Assembly (NCBI GenBank): GCA_037127315.1
Contig: JBBBDQ010000225.1
Location: 1,788,501 to 1,852,500, forward strand
Reading direction: 5' to 3'
Length of the DNA stretch: 64,000 nucleotides
Origin: Ascarosepion bandense
Taxonomy: Eukaryota > Mollusca > Cephalopoda > Sepiida > Sepiidae
The position numbers and the translations under genes are program-made. This document shows positions 45,748 through 55,589 of this stretch, piece after piece. The first letter of the stretch is position 1, and each line of letters begins with the position of its first letter. The notes beneath the pieces are model-generated. The model was not told the origin of the DNA. It did not search any database and saw nothing but the letters and a program-made list of their open reading frames with translations.

Positions 45748-46239
45748 CTCCCCACTGGGCTCAAGACCACACATGTGGCAAGGCGGACGTGGCCGCTTGT
45801 TGCGGGCACTCCTACGAAGGGGAATTGTCTGGATTTCTTCATCTGAGCTCTCAGAAGTGGCATCGGAATTATTGGCAACAGCGTCGGGGTTCGCAGTCGG
45901 ACCATCAGACTCGCGGGGCGTAGGTCGGATCCACAGTTCGTCATTGGATGATTCACCACTGCCGCTACTTGTCAACGGATTCGTATTCAGGGCGGGCCGA
46001 ATGTCCCTCACATGGCGTGGAGTACCATCAACCAGCACGGCCTGCTCACTGACGATGCCGGTGATTCGTCCCCTTCGAAAACTGGTGGTGCACCGGCTAT
46101 TGGGAGGCTTCACCCAAACGGTGTCCCCTAATTCATACAGCCCTCTTGTTCCCCGCCGATCAGGCAGACGCGCGTCAATGCCCTTGATGCTCACTCGGTA
46201 GCGATGGATCGCATTGGCGGGTGCGCTCGCAGCAGTCAC
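45637..46239 (-). pseudogene. Integrase C-terminal domain and basic tail
   Basis: A 200-codon open frame. The first part has LYELGDTVWVKPPNSRCTTS and VLVDGTPRHVRDIRP, the SH3/chromo-like fold that ends many Gypsy integrases and helps choose target chromatin. It is followed by a Ser/Asp/Glu-rich acidic spacer (about residues 90-140) and a basic stretch RRSARNKRPRPP with a late CHMCG. The frame ends inside the 3' LTR. It is offset from the integrase core by one base near 46287, so it is not translated as part of pol in this copy. Confidence 0.78.
45747..45758 (-). other. Polypurine tract candidate
   Basis: On the minus strand AGTGGGGAG immediately precedes the TGTGAACATG start of the 3' LTR. 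This is where the plus-strand DNA primer is expected. It is short but in the right place. Confidence 0.65.
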
Positions 46240-46264
46240 AGCATCCCTCGGTGTTGCATTATAT

Positions 46265-46897
46265 CTATAGACCGCTTCTGCAATAGTTGCACGCCTTCCT
46301 GGCCGCGGTCCTCTTCACGCTTCGGTGGCACCGCTCTGCTATGCCGTTGCCACTCGGCACATATGCACATCGGTGTCTGAGCCTGATCCCCCACTCGTCT
46401 ACAAAACGCCTAAACTCTACGCTGCAGAAGGCAGTATCGTTGTCCGTGAGGATCTCTTCAGGCGGCCCCCTTTCGTAAAATATGGATTCCAATTCACGGA
46501 TGACACTGGAGGAGTCCTGTCGTGCCAACGGGCGCCAGATTGCAAACCTCGTCGGTCCGCAATCTATTAGTGTGAGGAAGTGCTGGCTGCCATAATGGGT
46601 TATGTCCATACCCAGCCGGCTCCAAGTCGTGTCTGTTCCCAGCCGACCCCTCCGCCATCTCGCTGGAGCGGGGTCGATCGACTGGCATGTTTGGCATTCC
46701 TTGACCACCGCTCTCACTGCACTTTTTGACACTGACGGATTGGTCAATTGTACAAAATAGCATGTCCGTCTCACTCCGGGGTGCCCACTGATGTGGTGTA
46801 TTTCCCTGATTTTGTCCGCCGCCTCAACAGAGGCAGCACATAGTAACGGTACTGGCCCAGCTTCTTTCTTCACGGCATCAATCCATCTCTGAGGCAC
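46265..46897 (-). pseudogene. Integrase core (HHCC zinc domain plus DDE catalytic core)
   Basis: The 210-codon frame begins at the end of RNase H. The zinc-binding His/Cys pairs are visible in IREIHHISGHPGVRR and VVKECQTCQS. The catalytic acids are in GMDITHYGSQ, LTDNDTAF and NGIAERCHRSVKR. The integrase joins element DNA to host DNA and leaves the 5-bp duplication seen outside the LTRs. The reading ends early at 46265 because of one extra base near 46287, after CHRSVKRTAARKAC; the following sequence makes sense only in the next frame. It is also cut off from RT by the break at 46908-46923. Confidence 0.85.
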
Positions 46898-48723
46898 CCG
46901 AGTGAGCCTATCAGCCTATCAGCGAGGTTGCAGTTTGAGGTGACAAGTACCACATCCACAGACAGATTGTACTCTGTTACTAGCTTTCTTATGGTCTCCA
47001 ACCTCCGTCTGATCAGCATCTCGCTGGCCGCCTTGGTGCGCACCCTGGCCTTACCTGTCAGTGTGTTCGATATCCAGTGGTACACGCACAGCGAATCTGT
47101 GTGTATGTGTAATTTCTTGACTTTCCACTGGAGTGCCAGGTTAATGCCTTTCGTCACCGCATCGAGCTCTGCCAGGTTGATGTGAGCAGCGTCATTCGTT
47201 GGTCGCAGCCAGCAGGCGTCCTCAATCGCAGCTCCGTTCTTCTCCAGCAGCACACCAATCGCCACAGAGCTCGCATCCACCCACACACTCAATTCGTCTC
47301 CCTGCACGCACCAGTCTCCCTTTGCGGGGTCATCCTGCTTTACCCTTGCGATGGTCTCCTTCACCATGCGAACCAACAGATCGTCCGTCGTTTCATCATC
47401 CCAGTCTTTGGTGACTGCGCTTGCCCTCCTTTTTATGGTGCCTGTTGCTACACGAGTCCATCCACACACTGGTAGGTGCCCCACAAGTTTTCCACACAGA
47501 GAGAAGACCACTCGTCTCGTGAAGACTTCGGGGACTTCAGGAACTGCAGTTCCGCGCCCCCACTTCAAGGTCCCCCGCTCCTTTCGAACTTTCAGGCCCA
47601 AGACACGGGCGCCATCCTCCAAATGTTCCGGGTCCTTGCAAATCAGGCCAAACTCGGCCAGTTTGGTCCTTACGCGTGATGATGATACAACGTCTTCGTT
47701 CACGTATATGTCATCAAGGTACGTCGATGTCCCCTCTTTCATTGTTTCTTGCTGTGACAACACAGCGTTGACTATGGTATTCATTATTTGGGGTGCCACG
47801 TTCAGCCCGAAGCCCAGTCTGGTAAGGCAGTACCTTCTGCCGGCAAACACCACCGTCTGAAACGGCCACATCGTCTCGCTGACCCGGACCTGCAGATACG
47901 CTTTTCTTAGATCCAGCAGGGACACATTGGAACCCTGCTGGCGCCATTCTCGTAGCTTGCTGGCGCAAACATCAGCATCTGCCGTAAATGCATCAACATG
48001 CGCATTTAGTTCGCGGTAGTCCATCACTGGCCTCACTTTTGCTTTGTTGTGCTGAGTAACCGCCATCAGCGGGATCAAACCTTTGGGAGGTCCAAGTTTC
48101 TCATAGGGGTAAGGAATTAACCAGCCATCCTTGATCCATTCACGAAGCTCCTCTTCGTATGCAGGCCTTATTTGGTCGGGCACATGGTACTCGGCTACTT
48201 CGTTCCGCAATTTTGCTGGCTCCTGATTTCCCGACCACTTCCATGAGGCGGTCCAAGCCTTCTGGTGCTGGTCAAATTCGACACTAAAGTCTGGCTGGTC
48301 GATCCTCAGCGCTGCGCACACTGGGGTCTTCTCCTGAAACTGCACTGCCCCTGTCTGCGTTATGTGAACACCACCTAGGGCTCTGATGGCATCATAGCCT
48401 AGAAGCAGGTCAAAGTTCAGTGGTTTTTTGAGCGCTACTAGCGCCTCGACGTTGGCCGAGTTTCCTGTTCTTGTACGGATGTTTATCGCACCCACCCCGC
48501 AACATGTCCGCGATTCTCCACTGATGGTGGTTACCCTGACACCCTTCTCTTTCCAAGTGCGGCAGAGGTCCACGAACACTATGGTGCGGGAGCACCCGGA
48601 ATCGAGGAGTGCTGAGCACAATGTCTCGTTGACATAGACCTGAATGATCGGAAGCGCCTCTAATTTCTGCTCTGGGGAAAGGTCGACGCCGGCACCTTGT
48701 CCCCGGCCCCGTTTCCCGCACAA
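46870..48723 (-). CDS. Pol: protease, reverse transcriptase and RNase H
   Basis: A 617-codon open frame in the -1 frame relative to gag. The protease has CSALLDSGCSRTIV (DSG active site, about residues 37-50). RT has motif A SLLDLRKAYLQVRV, motif B TRLGFGLNVAPQIM and the catalytic TYLDDIYVNED. RNase H has WVDASSVAIGV, NLAELDAV, HTDSLCVYHWI and CNLADRL, giving the D-E-D-D set. All key acids are present. The listed start is only the start of the open stretch; expression is expected by frameshift from gag at 48711-48717. The frame ends at 46870 because of an 8-bp tandem duplication. Confidence 0.9.
   Translation of the reverse strand: MCGKRGRGQGAGVDLSPEQKLEALPIIQVYVNETLCSALLDSGCSRTIVFVDLCRTWKEKGVRVTTISGESRTCCGVGAINIRTRTGNSANVEALVALKKPLNFDLLLGYDAIRALGGVHITQTGAVQFQEKTPVCAALRIDQPDFSVEFDQHQKAWTASWKWSGNQEPAKLRNEVAEYHVPDQIRPAYEEELREWIKDGWLIPYPYEKLGPPKGLIPLMAVTQHNKAKVRPVMDYRELNAHVDAFTADADVCASKLREWRQQGSNVSLLDLRKAYLQVRVSETMWPFQTVVFAGRRYCLTRLGFGLNVAPQIMNTIVNAVLSQQETMKEGTSTYLDDIYVNEDVVSSSRVRTKLAEFGLICKDPEHLEDGARVLGLKVRKERGTLKWGRGTAVPEVPEVFTRRVVFSLCGKLVGHLPVCGWTRVATGTIKRRASAVTKDWDDETTDDLLVRMVKETIARVKQDDPAKGDWCVQGDELSVWVDASSVAIGVLLEKNGAAIEDACWLRPTNDAAHINLAELDAVTKGINLALQWKVKKLHIHTDSLCVYHWISNTLTGKARVRTKAASEMLIRRRLETIRKLVTEYNLSVDVVLVTSNCNLADRLIGSLGCLRDGLMP
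46908..46923 (-). other. 8-bp tandem duplication that breaks pol
   Basis: Plus strand ctatcagc is present twice, at 46908-46915 and 46916-46923. One unit is superfluous to the RNase H reading; with two, translation leaves the frame right after NLADRL and stops at 46870, so integrase is separated. A microduplication of this kind is typical of replication slippage. Confidence 0.8.
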
Positions 48724-49403
48724 TCCCGGGCCATATGTCCGGTTTCATTACACCGGTAGCAGCGAACAGCTGTCAGTCGCCGTCTGCAGTTCCTTGCAAT
48801 GTGGCCCTGGCCATCGCACCTATAACACACGACCCCACCACGCGGGCTAAGCTCCTGAGACGGTTTATCATCACTCGGTGTGGATTGTGCAGCGGCGATT
48901 ACCGGATCTCTCAGCTCGGAATTATCCTTCATCACGGTTCTGGCTCGGTCCACCAGGTCATTAAGGGACAACGAGGTTATGTTTGAGCTCGCCCGCAGGA
49001 GCTGTTTTGCTCCGGTTGGGAGCCCCGCCAGAAATTTATATGCCAAGGCCCGCTCGGGCAGCCCACCGAAAAACACCGTCAACTTCGTCAGCTCGGCCAA
49101 ATATACGTCCACAGTTTCGCCAGGATGTAACTGTCTTGCCTCAAATTGCTCCCAGGCAGTGGCGGGGTCGATAGCAAACGCTTTGTATAGGGCTGCCTTG
49201 ATCCTCTCATAATTCTGTTTTTCCTCAGCACTGAGCTGTTGATACACAGCGAAAGCCCCACCGGACAAACGCAGAGGAATCACATGTTCAATGCTTTTGA
49301 CACCAGACAAGAGACAATGCAGTTCCACTTTTTCCACCCAGTCAAGTACTGGGGTCAAGCCACTGAACTCTGGAATCAATTTCAGGTCGAACCTGTCCCC
49401 CAT
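48660..49403 (-). CDS. Gag (capsid and two-knuckle nucleocapsid)
   Basis: A 247-residue protein starting with ATG at 49403, only 15 bases after the end of the 5' LTR. The capsid-like part (about residues 1-165) has WVEKVELHCLLSG near the start and YLAELTKL and RALAYKFLAGLP in the middle, the helical pattern of retrotransposon Gag. Two CCHC zinc knuckles follow, CYRCDGQGHIARNC (about 193-206) and CYRCNETGHMARDC (about 215-228). It stops at TAG at 48660-48662 after overlapping pol by about 64 bases. Gag packages the element RNA into particles. The frame is intact. Confidence 0.9.
   Translation of the reverse strand: MGDRFDLKLIPEFSGLTPVLDWVEKVELHCLLSGVKSIEHVIPLRLSGGAFAVYQQLSAEEKQNYERIKAALYKAFAIDPATAWEQFEARQLHPGETVDVYLAELTKLTVFFGGLPERALAYKFLAGLPTGAKQLLRASSNITSLSLNDLVDRARTVMKDNSELRDPVIAAAQSTPSDDKPSQELSPRGGVVCYRCDGQGHIARNCRRRLTAVRCYRCNETGHMARDCAGNGAGDKVPASTFPQSRN
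48711..48717 (-). promoter_or_regulatory. -1 ribosomal frameshift site GGGAAAC
   Basis: On the minus strand the heptamer G GGA AAC sits in the gag frame (GCG GGA AAC), in the X XXY YYZ form, inside the gag-pol overlap. The pol frame is exactly -1. Three bases downstream the sequence GCCGG ... CCGGC can form a GC stem that could pause the ribosome. Confidence 0.78.
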
Positions 49404-49406
49404 TAC

Positions 49407-49418
49407 GCCGAAATAGCT
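49407..49418 (-). promoter_or_regulatory. Primer-binding site: complement of the first 12 bases of tRNA-Phe
   Basis: The 12 bases next to the 5' LTR read, in element sense, AGCTATTTCGGC. The plus strand, GCCGAAATAGCT, is identical to bases 1-12 of animal tRNA-Phe. Usual sites pair with the tRNA 3' end and start TGG; this one would pair with the 5' end, so the primer would be an internal or cleaved tRNA fragment. The ATG of gag follows three bases later. Confidence 0.7.
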
Positions 49419-49875
49419 TGTTGCACACTTTCTTCTAATGAGTGCAGAGCCAGGGATCGAACCAGAGACCGTTGGATTTCAATCCAAAGTTCTCCCAGCT
49501 GGTTTCTTGCTACGCCTCTTCGTCTTCCTCCTCCACTTTCCTCCTTCCACCTTTTCACTGTTTCTCTCTGCTTCAGCTTCTCGCCAAGAAATTGACGCCA
49601 CCAACCCCCGGGTGAATCGGTCGGTCGGTTTTATCTATGACACTCTACCCATAATCCATTTCCTCAGTCTATAAAAATTCCACTCGGGGGCCCCCTCTCT
49701 TTTTTCCTTTAGAATGGGCTGAAGGTGGATTATTAAGACAGCGGTGAGTATTTTTTTTTCTTTTCTATATGATGGCGGTGCTTCTTTCTTTGGATCCGAT
49801 TACTGCCCTGCACGCCAGACACAAACGAACCCTCTTTTTTCCAGAGCCGCCGCTAGTCTCCCTTTCATGTTCACA
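49419..49875 (-). repeat. 5' LTR of the retrotransposon (right)
   Basis: 457 bp, identical to the left LTR except T at 49490. It would drive transcription leftward. The sense strand has only weak TATA-like motifs (CATATAG, TTTTATAG), while the antisense strand has CTATAAAAAT at 49669-49678. Confidence 0.93.
49442..49502 (-). other. tRNA-Phe-like sequence within the LTR (copy in 5' LTR)
   Basis: Same stretch as 45314-45374, with the single LTR difference at 49490 falling in the GAGAGC segment (here GAGAAC). It lies in the U5 side, about 25 bases before the primer-binding site, and in the same sense as the element RNA. Confidence 0.75.
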
Positions 49876-49944
49876 AGGCACAGCCTGGAAAGTCATCAGA
49901 CTAGAGATCGTTCCACCTCCAAAGCAAGGCCGGCTGCTAGCTAA
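49876..49944 (+). pseudogene. C-terminal pol-like fragment, right part, with AGGCA duplication
   Basis: Starts with the right AGGCA duplication (49876-49880). The frame interrupted at 45290 continues here as SLESHQTRDRSTSKARPAAS and a stop. This shows that the retrotransposon landed in an open frame of an older element. Confidence 0.5.
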
Positions 49945-49949
49945 AGCCT

Positions 49950-52900
49950 AATGTACTCCAAGAACCAACTTCAGGTAGTGGGATCACAAACAAAGCACCC
50001 TTTTGTTAAAAATCATAACAAGTGGGAGCAGTAGACTGCAACAATATAACAGCTAGCAGATGTTTTACGAATTGCAAATTTGTTGAGCTGATGCTGATGA
50101 AATTGATACTGTGCATGTTTCTTAAGCAATTTTGAAGAAATTTTTTGATTGTTGATTTTTTTGAGTTTTTGGTGTTACCAGTATCATTAAATTTTCTTGC
50201 AAATGTCTTAGTCATTCTTGTGAAAATTTTAAGCATCAGAAAATCCATGGTGGTTGAATTAAACTATTTTTATTAAGTCTGTGAAATACTTGAAGTAGTT
50301 TATATTTTGCCATGTGCTGGAAAGAGTTGAGTCAACTTGTTGAATTGTGCTTTCCGCATTTGTTGAAGTAGTAATGAATTTAGTTGTTGTTTCAAACTTG
50401 TTAGAAGAAAATACCTTTTTTGTTTGATGAATCAGCTGTGTTTTCTTGTTGAATTATGATTCATTTTATGTAGCAAGCTTTGCTTTTATTTTAGCCTATT
50501 TTTAATCTCTCAGGTAAAATGTTGAGTTACAAAATGTTCTGTTTCAAGCATGGTTAGTATATTTTTACATATTTTTGCATGCATGTGTAACAAAGATTTT
50601 CCTTCAAGATCCAGTAAATTCTTCATTATTTACCTCACCGGATCCTTTAACAAAAAGGGTTAAGAACTAGAAGTAGTACTCTCTGTAATTTTTTTTCATG
50701 TAGATTGAATTTTTGAAGAAAGTTTGTTGATTTAAAGATTCATCATGTAAAGTAGTTACTTTGTCATGTTTTGGTGTTTTGTGTTTTTCAATTTGTGATT
50801 TTGCAGTTTGCGTTGGATTTATTACCATTTGTTGAAAGTATTAATTTTTGTTTCCACGTTGTCTAATTGGTAAAGAAATTGGTGTACGAGGTTCAATTGC
50901 TTGAGAGTTTTTCTTCACTAATGGTGCATAGTTGTATTTATTGACAAACTGTGTGCACTCTATTAGGGGTTTTTCCTTATTGGCAGAATGATGTGTTCAT
51001 ATTTCTCATGTCAAGATATTCAATATTTGTTCAGTTTTGCCTGTTCACCTCCATTGGTTTGTCACCTATTTGTTTTATTTTTGTTTTGGTTTTTGCTAGT
51101 GTTGTGTACAAAAAGTAAATGGAGATGGAATGAATTTCAACATGGAGATATTTTCTTGTATTTTTATACACACTAACAAAGGATTAACAAAAAGAGAGGA
51201 AATACACTAATGAGTTTATAGTTGAAATAGATGGAAAAACATTAAACTTAGCTGTTAAGAAAATGTGTGTGCATGTATGTGAATTCATTATTAAGCCACC
51301 AGTGGAAAAGACAAGGCCCATACTGGTGTTTCTACCTACCACATACTTGGTTTAAAGGAAGAGAAAGAGGAAGATGTTCTTGTGCTTTTATAGCTTAAAC
51401 AGCATCACCTAATCACTTTGGCAGACCGAGTGGAAGTAATTCTCACATGTTTAACACAACAAATGGACTAACATAACAAGATGGTATAAATGAATTTCAG
51501 TATTTGATATGAGTATTCAGCATGTGTTGAATATTTTCTCTATCAAACTACATTAGTTACTCTCAAGTAATGTTAAAATATAAAATCATTATTTACCTCA
51601 CCTGATCTACTCCCTTATAGAGGATTATTAAAGCAGAACTCCTCAATGCAAAAATGTCAAGCCACTTTTGACATATTTACTTATTCACAGTACCTTCTCC
51701 AAAAACTTTAAATATGATTTGTATTTGCATTACATTTATATTTTTTCTAAAATAAACAAGAATAATATATAAAAAATGTTGCTTACTTTGTCCATCTTCA
51801 ATATTATTATGAATAAACAAAAATATGAAAATTTTGATAATTCTTTTTAAAAGAATAAATTCTGGTAGCTATCACAATACAATCAAAAGTGATCTTTTTT
51901 TTTAATAAAGTTAAGCCCTAAACACACCTGAAATCATTTTTACAAGGCTTAAAAGAAATAAAGTAAGGTTTAGATATGGCTCAGAACATCAATAAATTCT
52001 TTCAAAATCACTGAATTAATGAATTTAATTTCCATTTAAAGATATACAGATACATCATATCTATACAAATCAAATGATGAAAATATCATTTTTAAACCTG
52101 TTGATTTATGGGAAAAAATTATGAACTAGTATTATTTATTTTTACTTTTGATAGTTCTTTCCATATTTCTTTCTGAATTGAAATTTAAACACTAAAAACA
52201 GTCACTGCATGAGTGAAATTAAACTTATGGAGAACCCTTTTTGGTTGATTATTCAATGTGAACAATCAAATTTACATTTAAGGAATGTGTATCTTATAAA
52301 TAACATTATTTAAATTTTACAGTTATTATAAAATAAATTTTAAAGAACACTAGTATTTATCTTGAGTGCTTAAGAATCTATATTTTTAATTACAATATTA
52401 AAAAGTTAGCTTAAATTCTATACAATTAGTCTGAAATGCAAAGTTACATTAAGATGTTTGTTCAGTAATTGAGAAACGAGCAACTACTGATTACTGAAAA
52501 TTTATTTTCGTTAATTTCCTTATTTTTTGTCATAATTCAAATAATTTTGCTTTATCTTCAAATAACAAATTGAAAAATGAATGTCTTCTTATCAGGCAAT
52601 GCTCACTTTCTGTTTATATGTCCATGCTACTTATCAATCCGAAGTCAACCCATACCTCTCTACACGTGTTGACTTTTACTTTATTTTTTTTCAATGTATG
52701 TTCAAGTTTATGAAACAGTAGCAAGTACATTTTCAATGCAGTCTTCAAAAGTCAGAATTTGAAAGTAGATATATTTTTACTTAGAAAATATCTTACAAAA
52801 TTCTTATATTTTAACAGTCAGAACATTTTATACTTGTAAAATTGGCAGTATCAATGAATATTTATGGCACTTTAATGTGTGTGCATATATGCGTGTATGA

Positions 52901-53390
52901 ATCTCTCATTGTGAAGGTGTGAGTAGTGTTAGTAAAGATAACATAAATATGCCACTCAGTGTAGTAGCTGATATGATCCAAATACAATTTTAATTTACTA
53001 ATTTAAGAGCATAATATAGAAACTATTTATGAGTGATGATAACACACTAATAGTGCTCATCTTTTTAAAAGCTTACAAAAGACTTACGGCAAAGAAGATT
53101 AGAACAGAACAGATTCCTGTATAACTGAGAATTCTTGAAGGTTGAAGTGTGATAGTGGCAGATTGGAAAGATTTATCAAGAATGGTTAAAGATTAGGACA
53201 TATAAAAAATAATTGTCTTAAATTAAGTTAGCAAGTTGGATAGTCAGGAAGCAGCAATGACTATTACTTTCTTAAAAAGACAAAGCAACTGAGTTGCCTG
53301 TGAAATGGTATATGCTAAGGACAAACCTTCTGGAGAAAGTTTACTTTGAATCTGGTCAGCAAAGATAGATGATAATTGAAAAAAAAAAGC
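49950..53390. other. AT-rich intergenic sequence
   Basis: About 3.4 kb without a recognisable gene, element or structured RNA. Short low-complexity runs only. The motif ttacctcacc(g/t)gatc occurs near 50628 and 51592. Confidence 0.5.
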
Positions 53391-53399
53391 ATTCACCAT

Positions 53400-55560
53400 T
53401 GTATATAGTTGCTGATCAAATACAAAATCCCAGAGATGGGAATAGCAAAAGCAATTTCTTGTTCAAATTGACAAGGCTTCACTAGTCACCTGACACAAAA
53501 AGTGACAGAAATGTAATATAACAGTTTTCCTTGAGCATTTAGATGAATCTTTACAGAGACTTTCAACATATTCTTCAAAGCCTTGGGCTATAAGTTGTGC
53601 TTTTAGAACAGGCTTTCCTCTTTAATTTTTTAGACCCAACAAACAGTTATCAATTCCTGATTGGTGTTGTCTACTTCATCACAAACTGAATTTTCAGCGC
53701 CACTTTTTAATTTCATTTTCCTTTGCGATCATTAGAGCATTATTAAACAGAACCAACATTTCAACATCATCATTTATGACTTCCCACTCACTAAAGTCCT
53801 TTTTTAAGTCAACACATACTGCAATCAATATTTTTCTGGAAATTATAACAATTCTTATATTTTCCTGTAGAGTTACCAGCTCTGCTTATGATTTTTTTAA
53901 ATACCATTTCTATAACTATGTCCCTTATTCTCAGACCAACCTTCACACTGAATTGTTCTCAAGCTTCAAAGTTTAGGCTTAACTCTTCAATTGCAGTAAC
54001 ATTTGTGATTAAATTGTCAATTTTTACATCCTCACTTTCAGATTCATTATTGCAGAGATTAGGTGCACTGTGAGAATCTTTATTCTGTTCTTCATGTTCA
54101 TCTTTTGTATCTAGGTTATCACTCTGAACTGGTGCACATGCCAAATGACATTCAGATACTCGCACATAAATGCATCACTAAAAATTATTTTCTATCACAG
54201 TCTATTACTATAACTGGCCCATGCCTTTTGTAAAATACTGCATCTCCACCTTGAATATTGTTTACCTTGCTGGCCCAGACATTGTGGCAGAGAGGCTCAT
54301 TTCAGTTATCTATAGGCAGTTAGTTAAGTGCCATGCATGATACACACTTAGGCAATCATGTTTTTTTTTATTCATGACTGACTAGGCAGAAGATTTTCCC
54401 ACAGTAGGTTGCCATTTATTTCTACTGTAGACGAGCTGCCAACCAAGGCTACAGGATTCAGTCTATCCTGCTAGTCAACCCATAATCTGAGGGAGAAGAG
54501 ATGGATTCATACCTTCCCCCGGTATTTGTGCATAAGGGAATTCAACAAACCTGACTAGAATTCAAACTTGGTTGTCCAATTTCTCATTCCAAGCCAATAT
54601 ACATTACATGATAACACAGATTCACAGGGCTCAACTGTAAAAACCTTTTGCCTCACAGATTTCATTGGTTGTAAGTTGTCCTTCACAATTTTGAAAGACA
54701 TTACTGTCATTGGTTCCAATGCAGGATGGGTGGGAATGGTATATTCAAATACATTCAGGGCATTTCTTGCAGCTATTGTCCAAGCTAGAGCAACTTCTAC
54801 ATCACATTTACAATCTGTCGATACCCAGCAAACACTGTTTCTCATCACAGCATTTAACCACTCATATACTCCATTATTTTATGAACTTTCAGCAGCTGTT
54901 GTCATTATTTTAATGTTAAAAGCTCACACATTTTATTGCTATTAAATTCACAGCTGCTATCAATTAAAATCCTTGCTAGAGCTCCAAACAGCTTAATACA
55001 ACAAAGAAATACACTTTTTTATTTTATGTTGAAGTAGACTTCTCATATATCACAGTTGTTGTACAATATTGTGTTGCTAATTCAATAGCAATAGAAATAA
55101 TACTTACCCTAAACCTTCAAATCCATGGAAAAGCCTAATTAAAATTTGATGCTATGAGGATACAAGCAACAGGCTGGAAGGAAATTCTAGTGAACATCTA
55201 GTATATTTCACATGACTTAGATGTTTCAACAATTTCATTTTCCAGTTTAATGTTATCAGTGCCAGCATTTCTAATTAGGGCAATTAATTTAGATGATGTT
55301 GGATGGCTAAACTGTTTGTGAAATTTAAGGGCAGTTCTCCTTAATAAATTACTTACTCAACAACAAAGGTTTCTTATAATCCAGTATTTCAGTTTTAATT
55401 TTAGCTTGTGTTTCTAATAAAACAGGGAAAGGTAACTCTTCAAAGATTTTACAATATTTGAAAGAATTAAGTAATTATGAGCATTTAACAGTGACAGAGC
55501 CAACCTCACTTTCAACTTTAACCTTCAGTGTTGGTAGCATTGTGAAGGAGGAATTTCAGG
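53400..55560 (-). pseudogene. Copia-like retrotransposon relic (protease, integrase, RT)
   Basis: Read on the minus strand, in many broken frames. The end of a protease lies near 55450-55330 (FEELPFPVLLETQAKIK, DYKKPLLLSK). The end of the integrase core is at 54850-54620 (CDVEVALAWTIAARNALNVF, IVKDNLQPM). The integrase tail follows at 54265-53870 (GGDAVFYKRHGPVIVID and SRAGNSTGKYKNCYNF), then the start of RT at 53770-53480 (KPVLKAQLIAQGFEE, KDSSKCSRKTV). Protease-integrase-RT order and the ARL-A-GF-type RT start are those of Copia. RNase H and LTRs were not found. A SINE splits the integrase part. Confidence 0.6.
54313..54620 (-). mobile_element. tRNA-derived SINE (minus) inside the Copia relic
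   Basis: Starts aggcagttagttaagtgcc and contains ttcccacagtaggttgccat, acccataatctgagg and the tRNA-like end cattccaagccaatatacat. The usual hairpin is lost (catg followed by a T run at 54357-54370). Confidence 0.72.
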
Positions 55561-55589
55561 CTACACTTAGTCACCATTATTATGCTCTG

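Larger units (their letters stand above)
45291..49875 (-). mobile_element. Near-intact Ty3/Gypsy-like LTR retrotransposon, 4,585 bp
   Basis: Complete element with 457-bp LTRs at both ends (TG...CA) and identical AGGCA duplications outside. Read on the minus strand, the order is 5' LTR (49419-49875), a 15-base leader, gag, protease, reverse transcriptase, RNase H, integrase, integrase tail, purine tract, 3' LTR (45291-45747). PR-RT-RH-IN order excludes Copia. I favour a Ty3/Gypsy lineage over BEL because of the integrase tail and the two-knuckle Gag. GC content is far above the surroundings. The two LTRs differ by one base by eye, so the insertion is recent. Two frame breaks in pol make this copy non-autonomous. 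Confidence 0.9.

Noticed and set aside
45641..46201. 186-codon plus-strand frame and other plus-strand frames over 46-49 kb
   Set aside because: Shadows of the GC-rich pol and gag on the minus strand. They contain none of the domain motifs, which are all on the other strand.
53959..54165. Acidic 68-codon frame as a host gene
   Set aside because: It fits the acidic spacer and tail of the Copia-like integrase on the same strand and has no other support.
54555..54848. 97-codon minus-strand frame as an intact gene
   Set aside because: Its second half is translated SINE sequence; only the first half belongs to the Copia-like integrase relic.
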